Origin: an uncultured Oscillospiraceae bacterium
Lineage (GTDB): Bacteria; Bacillota; Clostridia; Oscillospirales; Oscillospiraceae
Assembly (NCBI GenBank): GCA_934636655.1
Contig: CAKUAS010000003.1
Span: 62,001-126,000, forward strand
Reading direction: 5' to 3'
DNA length: 64,000 bases
Shown here: positions 59,773 through 64,000 of the stretch, piece by piece
How positions within the stretch are numbered: position 1 is the stretch's first letter
Layout of the letters: each line of letters begins with the position of its first letter
Notes under the pieces: generated by a model
What the model was told of the DNA's origin: nothing
Seen by the model: the letters and a program-made list of their open reading frames with translations, nothing else
Databases searched by the model: none
Translations under genes and position numbers: made by a program

Positions 59773-59934
59773 TCACTGCCCGGCGACAAAGCGCACGGCG
59801 CAGCTTTTTTTGCTGCGCTTTATGACGCACAGCTTCTCCTCGCACTTATTTTCAGGAGGCGGCGCGGGGAGCGGGAGCTCCTCATCCTGCGCGGTCACGC
59901 GCTGCCATACGCTTTCAAAATTATCAAATTCCAT
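59773..59934 (-). CDS. 53-residue small protein, unknown
   Basis: Starts at the ATG at 59934 behind GGTGAAG and a good minus-strand promoter (CTGACA-N18-TATAAT). N-terminus MEFDNFESVWQRVTAQDEEL, a proline-rich middle, and a basic cysteine-containing end KRSKKSCAVRFVAGQ. The MEFxxFExVWxRV start looks like the N-terminus of a longer clostridial protein type, so this may be a stand-alone short form or a remnant. It is divergent from rsmE with overlapping promoters. Confidence 0.6.
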   Translation of the reverse strand: MEFDNFESVWQRVTAQDEELPLPAPPPENKCEEKLCVIKRSKKSCAVRFVAGQ

Positions 59935-59949
59935 AGACTTCACCGGTGC

Positions 59950-59993
59950 ATTATATGCGTGCTCTTGAAAAAATGTCAGCGGTGTGAGATAAT
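59950..59993. promoter_or_regulatory. Overlapping divergent promoters
   Basis: Minus strand: CTGACA (59974-59979) N18 TATAAT (59950-59955) for the small gene. Plus strand: TTGAAA (59965-59970) N17 GATAAT (59988-59993) for rsmE. The two -35 regions overlap in space, so polymerases would compete. Confidence 0.7.
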
Positions 59994-60022
59994 AAAAAAC
60001 ACATTTTTGCGAGGTGTTTATC

Positions 60023-60760
60023 ATGCCCAGATTTTTTGCGCTTGGAACAAATCTGCTCGGCGGCAGAGCGATCATCCGCGGCCGCGATGCAGAGCATATA
60101 AAGGTGCTTCGCCTGCGCCCGGGTGAGGAGATGACGATCTGCGACGGCAAGGGTACGGACTATAAGTGCCGCCTCGTTCGCTCGGATAAGGATGAAGCAG
60201 AGGCCGAGATCATCGAGGTCGTCGAATGCGCGGCCGAGCCCACGGTGTCGGTGCGTGTACTGTGCGGTCTGCCCAAGGGAGACAAGACCGATTATATCAT
60301 CCAAAAATGCGTCGAGGCCGGCGCGCATGAGATATGCTTTTTCCGCTGCGAGCGCGTCGTGCAGCGCACCGAGGGCGTCACGAAAAAACTCGAGCGCTGG
60401 AACAGGATAAGCGAGGAGGCCGCAAAGCAGTCCGGGCGCGGCATCATCCCGGAGGTGTGCTGGCTTGATACTTATGTCGAAGCGCTGGACGCCGCAAAAC
60501 AGCAGGAGGCGGCATTTTTTATGTACGAGACTGGTGAGCGCGAAGGACTTCGCACGGCGCTCAAGGGTGCGGAGAAGCTCGGTTCGGCCGCGATAATCAC
60601 GGGTCCAGAGGGCGGCTTTGAGCCCTATGAGGCCGACATGGCGCGTAAGGTCGGCATGCATGTGTGCGCCATGGGCGCACGCATCCTACGATGCGAGACG
60701 GCCCCCGTCGTCGCCCTCACGGCGCTGATGTACGAAAGCGATAATTTAGAGGCGAATTGA
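60023..60760 (+). CDS. rsmE: 16S rRNA (uracil1498-N3)-methyltransferase
   Basis: 245 residues from ATG 60023, with GAGGTG 6 bp upstream. An N-terminal PUA-like domain, then a SPOUT methyltransferase with the trefoil-knot segments VLCGLPKGDKTDYIIQKCVEAG, IITGPEGGFEPYEAD and GARILRCETAPVVALT. It methylates N3 of U1498 in 16S rRNA. A REP-like hairpin with a T-run at 60838-60866 probably ends the transcript. Confidence 0.94.
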   Translation: MPRFFALGTNLLGGRAIIRGRDAEHIKVLRLRPGEEMTICDGKGTDYKCRLVRSDKDEAEAEIIEVVECAAEPTVSVRVLCGLPKGDKTDYIIQKCVEAGAHEICFFRCERVVQRTEGVTKKLERWNRISEEAAKQSGRGIIPEVCWLDTYVEALDAAKQQEAAFFMYETGEREGLRTALKGAEKLGSAAIITGPEGGFEPYEADMARKVGMHVCAMGARILRCETAPVVALTALMYESDNLEAN

Positions 60761-60837
60761 CGCTGCTGCGGATTTGAATTACACCTCATCCGTCGGCGCA
60801 GCGCAAAAACGGTTTTGTCGGAACAAAAATCAATATC

Positions 60838-60900
60838 GTAGGGGCGGGCATTGCCCGCCCGTTTTTATGGTTTCCTCTGCGGCCTCCGGTCGGGCTGATG
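60838..60900 (+). repeat. REP-like repeat R1
   Basis: GTAGGGGCGGGCATTGCCCGCCCG hairpin head in short parts (60838-60861), T-run, then a GGTTTCCTCTGCGGCCTC tail and CCGGTCGGGCTGA. It matches R2 over about 62 bp and may act as the rsmE terminator. Confidence 0.75.
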
Positions 60901-61002
60901 TATAATTGTATCGACATAGCCTAAAATCGCCACTAAAAAACGGAACATTTAGTTTTTGCTGTCGTCAGATTATCAAACGAAAAATCAAGGGAGGCGGCAA
61001 AA

Positions 61003-61764
61003 ATGAAGAAGCACATCCCGACCGTGTTGGCAGTCATTGCGGCACTTGCGATAACCGTTATCGCTCTGGGCGCGGCAAACGCGCAGGAGGGGCAGTCCCT
61101 TGTGCCCACGGAACTCACGCAGACGCTCGGCGACGGGTGGACAAGGCCGCTGGGCGAGGACTCGGCGTATGAGGACATGCTGAAAACCGAGCTCACATCG
61201 GAAAAGTCGGATAAGTATCTGTATCTGTTCGAGTCGGGCAGCGGCGAGCTCAAGGCCGTGATGCTCACGGACAATGCAGTGCAGATGAAAAGCCCAGTTT
61301 CGGAAAGCGCGGCGACCGAGGCGGCGCAGAAGATAGTGTCTGCGGCGTTTCCGTGCATGGATCTCGGCAGCTTTGACGCAAACCGCTATACCGGCAGCGG
61401 CTGGACGGTCGAGTTGAGGGAAAAACTTGCCGACGATCTGTACGGTGGCAGAAAAATCGCAGTTACGCTCAGCGAGGGCGGCGAACTCGAGACTTTAGTG
61501 CGCACGGATACAGACACCGGCGACTGGCAGAGTGCGGCAAGCAGTGTGATAAGCCGCGAAAAGGCGGCGGAGCTTGCTGTCGCTGCAATAGACGGCGATG
61601 CGGAAAACGCAGAAGTTTCGGCATACAAAGAAGTGTGCACCGACGGCATCATATGGCAGGTGGATATTGCGAACGTCGATATCGGCAATGGCTTCACGGT
61701 CACATATTTCGTCACCCTCAACGCCCTGACGGGAGAAGTGATCTTAGTCGACATGACACGTTAG
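61003..61764 (+). CDS. Secreted or membrane-anchored PepSY-like protein
   Basis: 253 residues with an N-terminal signal or anchor (about 6-27, AVIAALAITVIALGAANA). Two PepSY/YpeB-like repeats are suggested: ATEAAQKIVSAAF with a distant ELREKL strand, and SREKAAELAVAAIDG with NALTGEVILVD at the end. Such domains are external and often inhibit peptidases or modulate sensors. GGGAGG site. A -10-like TATAAT lies at 60901-60906 without a clear -35. Ends in TAG, then a terminator. Confidence 0.65.
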   Translation: MKKHIPTVLAVIAALAITVIALGAANAQEGQSLVPTELTQTLGDGWTRPLGEDSAYEDMLKTELTSEKSDKYLYLFESGSGELKAVMLTDNAVQMKSPVSESAATEAAQKIVSAAFPCMDLGSFDANRYTGSGWTVELREKLADDLYGGRKIAVTLSEGGELETLVRTDTDTGDWQSAASSVISREKAAELAVAAIDGDAENAEVSAYKEVCTDGIIWQVDIANVDIGNGFTVTYFVTLNALTGEVILVDMTR

Positions 61765-61779
61765 TTAAGCTGCACTGAA

Positions 61780-61810
61780 GAAAGCAGGCGAGCATTGCTC
61801 GCCTGCTTTC
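61780..61810. terminator. Bidirectional terminator
   Basis: 14-bp perfect stem GAAAGCAGGCGAGC / GCTCGCCTGCTTTC, loop ATT. Its core resembles the head of the REP-like repeats. Confidence 0.85.
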
Positions 61811-61812
61811 TT

Positions 61813-61977
61813 TCATTTGCCCTCAAGGTACATGTTTTCGGTTTTGCTCAGCGCGGCCTGAAGCGTCGCGGCAACCTGCGCCGCATCGGCATTTTGTTCG
61901 AGCAGCTCCAGCGCCGTGTCGATCGCGCCGCACAAAACGGCGTACATTTTTTCGTACTCGATCATTTTTCTCGCCAT
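61813..61977 (-). CDS. 54-residue helical small protein, unknown
   Basis: Frame open from beyond 61977 to the stop at 61813. From the ATG at 61977 it reads MARKMIEYEKMYAVL, then a helical CGAIDTALELLEQN and ALSKTENMYLEGK. The pattern of a short all-helical protein is common in clostridia and phages. Starts at 61965 (MIEYEKMY) or an upstream GTG are equally possible because no ribosome site is clear. Confidence 0.45.
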   Translation of the reverse strand: MARKMIEYEKMYAVLCGAIDTALELLEQNADAAQVAATLQAALSKTENMYLEGK

Positions 61978-62035
61978 CCGTATATATGTTTTCACCACAG
62001 CACACCGAGGGGGAGTGCCCCCCGGCGGCTGGGTG

Positions 62036-62075
62036 AAAAACAAAAACGCTGTGCAGGACAGAGCCTACACAGCGT
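62036..62075 (-). terminator. Orphan minus-strand terminator
   Basis: 12-bp stem (62064-62075 with 62046-62057, one U-G pair), 6-nt loop, then UUUUUGUUUUU on the minus strand. No minus-strand gene is visible upstream of it, so an unrecognised transcript may end here. Confidence 0.65.
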
Positions 62076-62127
62076 AAGAGACTAATCTTATGCAACACGG
62101 CGCAGACGTATGACGGCAAAGCCGTGC

Positions 62128-62156
62128 TTGCAAGAAGCGCGGGGATGTCGTATAAT
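62128..62156 (+). promoter_or_regulatory. Sigma-A promoter of the candidate RNA
   Basis: TTGCAA (62128-62133), 17-bp spacer, TATAAT (62151-62156). No open reading frame follows within the predicted transcript. Confidence 0.8.
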
Positions 62157-62161
62157 ACGAG

Positions 62162-62257
62162 TGCGGTGCGGCCGTAGGGCCGTTGTGTAGGTGGTTGTGT
62201 CACCTGCGCAGGCATTCGGGTGTGGGACCGCCCGAATGCTGCCGCATTTTTGTTTTT
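62162..62257 (+). ncRNA. Candidate structured small RNA (cloverleaf with U-run)
   Basis: Predicted to start 6 bp after the -10 box. TGCGG (62162-62166) pairs with CCGCA (62242-62246). Inside are three hairpins: 62169-62173/62178-62182 (5 bp), 62184-62193/62201-62210 (10 bp with U-G pairs), and 62212-62220/62231-62239 (9 bp). A TTTTTGTTTTT tract follows at once. It lacks tRNA T-loop, SRP tetraloop and 6S features. Class unknown. Confidence 0.6.
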
Positions 62258-62353
62258 CGTGTAGATTATAGCAAGATTTTGCCTCGGTTGCAATAGGGTG
62301 CTCAAAATTTTGCACGCTGCGCTGAGCTTCGCCGCGCCGTGGAGGTAAATAGA

Positions 62354-62644
62354 ATGAAAGAGATGGATTGCGTTGAGGTTATAGTTGAGAAGGAAGAATA
62401 CGCGGAGGAAGGCGTTCACAAGGGAATGCAGGGCTGGATATGCTACGATGTGTTCTGCAACGGCACATGGCTCGTAAACTTTCCGCAATATGGTGAAAAG
62501 GACGATATTGCGACTCTGAGCATAAGGGAAGAAGATATGATCTTATTGCCGGATGGAATGGATGCACGGATAAACGAACGGATAAAGGCCAAGTTCGACG
62601 CGGAGGGAGAGGCCGCGGAGGATTTGGACGGATATAAGCTGTAA
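62354..62644 (+). CDS. Conserved hypothetical SH3/KOW-like small protein
   Basis: 96 residues from ATG 62354, with GGAGGT 7 bp upstream. KEMDCVEVIVEKEEYAEEG then HKGMQGWICYD and a WLVNFPQYG strand resemble DUF4926/KOW-like five-strand barrels; the C-terminal third is a charged helix (ARINERIKAKFDAEGEAAED). No signal or membrane segment. It may be on the same transcript as read-through from the small RNA. Function unknown. Confidence 0.7.
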   Translation: MKEMDCVEVIVEKEEYAEEGVHKGMQGWICYDVFCNGTWLVNFPQYGEKDDIATLSIREEDMILLPDGMDARINERIKAKFDAEGEAAEDLDGYKL

Positions 62645-62651
62645 ATGAGTA

Positions 62652-62694
62652 AAAAACTCAAAGACCGAGGTGTGGCCTCGGTCTTTGAGTTTTT
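62652..62694 (+). terminator. Terminator of the small hypothetical gene
   Basis: 19-bp perfect stem (62652-62670 with 62676-62694), loop TGTGG. Confidence 0.9.
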
Positions 62695-62730
62695 AGTGGC
62701 GGATTCACATTGTACCGATACATCTTTTGA

Positions 62731-62793
62731 GTCAGCTCGACCGGAGGGTGCGGAGGAAACCGTAAAAAACGGGCGAGCAATGCTCGCCCCTAC
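62731..62793 (-). repeat. REP-like repeat R2
   Basis: Minus-strand copy of the R1 unit: GTAGGGGCGAGCATTGCTCG head, T-run, GGTTTCCTCCGC and CCGGTCGAGCTGA tail. Confidence 0.75.
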
Positions 62794-62821
62794 AGGCATA
62801 GTCGGCACAAAAACCTATAGT

Positions 62822-62980
62822 GTAGGGGCGACCATTGGTCGCCCTCTGTAACGGTTTTGCCAGAAGTTTCGACACCGGGCTGACGCAATATGCACCGTAC
62901 TTGCGGGAAGCGGCAGTTTCACGGTTTCGTCGGCGGCTTCGATACCGGGCTACCGCAATCACCGTATCGGCAGGTGCGTC
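62822..62980 (+). repeat. REP-like repeat R3 plus degenerate tail copy
   Basis: GTAGGGGCGACCATTGGTCG head (62822-62844), then a tail ACGGTTTTGCC...ACCGGGCTGACGCAAT (62851-62889) that is repeated in degenerate form at 62921-62957. No gene is seen in the 350-bp gap between the small hypothetical and the DUF2804 gene. Confidence 0.7.
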
Positions 62981-62997
62981 AAAGCGCCTCTAAAAAA

Positions 62998-64000
62998 TCA
63001 CCATTTGTTTGAGACTTTTTCGGCGAAGCCGGGGAAGTCTTTTATTTCAATGACCTTGCCGTCGTCAAGGATCGCTTTGCCGGTGAACAGGCCGAACACC
63101 TGATGCTGATCGCTCTTTATGAGGCCGACATCGGTGCAGGACGCGCGGTCGAGTACGGGTCGGAAGTCCATCTCAAACCTGCCGTCGTCCGAGGTGAAGG
63201 TCCAGGGCTCCATGAAAGCATTCTCGTTTCCGGGGATGTTGAACTTGACCTGGCTGAGCTTGTGGGCTTTGCCGTTATAGAACAGCATGTTCTCGCTTGC
63301 GGCGGAGGTGTTGCCGAAGCCGTAGCCGATGTTCCAGCCGAAGGGCACGCCGTCAACGGCGCCGGAGGCCGAGCCCCAGTACCATGTATTTTTGTAAGTC
63401 CACACGCCGCGTCCCCAGTCGAGCACCGCGAAGCTGTCCTCGGGATCGAAAACATAGGTGTGCTCATCATAGGTCACCTCGCCGCGGGCGCGCAGACAGT
63501 TTATTTTCTGGTTGTAGTAGAAATGTCCGGGCTTGTCGAATGGGGTCGCGATGACCATGCTCTCTTCGGGCTCGTCAAACAGCTCGACCTTGGCGTACAG
63601 CGAGCCTGCCGGGCCGAAGCGCTTCATCTGCGCGATGAGCGTGCGCACGCCCGAACCGTCGTTTTTAAAGTAGATGCTGTAGTTTTTGCCGATAGCGGTC
63701 GTGTCGCCGGTCTTGCTCGTCTCGGGCAGCTTGCGCTTGCCGAGCGGCATGAAGCACATGGGGCTCGTCGTGATCTCCCAGCCCTCCTCAAAGTTGAGGA
63801 GGCTTATCGAATCAAGACCCATGTAGCCGTTATCGTCGATGGTGAGAGCAAGGGCAAAGCGGCCGTTGTTGATGAGATAGTAGTCCCATTCCTTTATGCG
63901 CATGGGGCTTGCCTTGATGTCCGCGCGGCGGTAAACCGGCAGCAGCTTTTTGGCGTAGCCGGGTTCTGTGAGCTCGCCCTGAGCGTTGAGCAGGGGTATC
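62998..64000 (-). CDS. DUF2804 domain protein, 5' end beyond the window
   Basis: The frame runs from the stop at 62998 off the right edge; 334 codons are visible. LLNAQGELTEPGYAKKLLPVY then RADIKASPMRIKEWDYYLI is the start region of DUF2804, followed by FALALTIDDNGYMGLDSISL, LDWGRGVWTYKNTWYWGSAS and FGWNIGYGFGN. The family is soluble, with a lipocalin/hydratase-like fold, and has no known reaction. An internal ATG at 63903 is not the start, since family sequence continues upstream. No terminator is clear after the stop. Confidence 0.85.
   Translation of the reverse strand, partial: IPLLNAQGELTEPGYAKKLLPVYRRADIKASPMRIKEWDYYLINNGRFALALTIDDNGYMGLDSISLLNFEEGWEITTSPMCFMPLGKRKLPETSKTGDTTAIGKNYSIYFKNDGSGVRTLIAQMKRFGPAGSLYAKVELFDEPEESMVIATPFDKPGHFYYNQKINCLRARGEVTYDEHTYVFDPEDSFAVLDWGRGVWTYKNTWYWGSASGAVDGVPFGWNIGYGFGNTSAASENMLFYNGKAHKLSQVKFNIPGNENAFMEPWTFTSDDGRFEMDFRPVLDRASCTDVGLIKSDQHQVFGLFTGKAILDDGKVIEIKDFPGFAEKVSNKW

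Noticed and set aside
62162..62257. SRP (4.5S) RNA, 6S RNA or tRNA as identity of the small RNA
   Set aside because: The SRP GGAA-tetraloop helix, the long 6S bubble, and tRNA D/T-loop bases are absent.

Overview
The window looks like chromosomal DNA from an anaerobic, low-to-mid GC Firmicute of the class Clostridia, most likely an Oscillospiraceae-type gut bacterium. The pointers are Gram-positive style Shine-Dalgarno sites and sigma-A promoters, sporulation-lineage genes (dacF-like, spoVB-like), an FMN riboswitch over an ECF riboflavin S component, a yjdF riboswitch, type III pantothenate kinase, a cysteine desulfidase, a multidomain flavodiiron protein, and an S-layer-homology surface peptidase. 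Genes are dense and on both strands. No rRNA, tRNA, CRISPR array or prophage was recognised.

Region by region. 0-5.1 kb: end of an SbcC/YhaN-like ATPase, then an overlapping operon of an rRNA uracil methyltransferase, an MmeI-type restriction-modification enzyme and a flavin oxidoreductase. 5.1-7.2 kb: yjdF riboswitch, a yjdF gene with an in-frame stop, and a convergent MATE exporter. 7.2-15.4 kb: PIG-V-like mannosyltransferase, secG, azlCD, glmS, a MurT-like ligase without an adjacent gatD, an mtaD-like deaminase and a PHP phosphatase. 15.4-23.1 kb: a 34-residue small-protein gene, egsA-like dehydrogenase, small P-loop protein, pgi, dacF, AI-2E family exporter, cysteine desulfurase. 23.1-30.3 kb: mtaB, serC-serA behind a perfect consensus promoter, cytidylate-kinase-like protein, spoVB-like flippase, FMN-riboswitch-controlled ribU, SLOG protein. 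30.3-37.2 kb: HAD phosphatase and the overlapping recJ-relA-dtd-MBL-export operon. 37.2-47.7 kb: an M14 peptidase with three SLH domains, nitroreductase-like and GH13 genes, a pantothenate-type ECF component with coaX, cysteine desulfidase and pssA. 47.7-59.6 kb: flavodiiron protein divergent from a Crp/Fnr regulator, degV, nucleotidyltransferase, a coiled-coil membrane protein, M29 aminopeptidase, a membrane protein coupled to an LRR protein, hpf and prmA. 59.6-64 kb: a 53-residue small gene, rsmE, a PepSY-like secreted protein, small hypotheticals, a candidate structured RNA, REP-like repeats and the start of a DUF2804 gene.

The most unusual material is non-coding. Two 277-bp inverted-repeat-bounded elements (31005-31281 and 37412-37688) and a distantly related 283-bp element (43809-44091) each lie between a sigma-A promoter and the ribosome site of the next gene, so they would be transcribed as leader RNA. 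A promoter at 62128-62156 starts a roughly 95-nt RNA that can fold as a closed cloverleaf followed directly by a U-run. A 16-bp perfect palindrome precedes hpf, and three copies of a 10-bp operator-like word surround the promoter of the SLH peptidase. All functional statements come from reading sequence; no database search was run.
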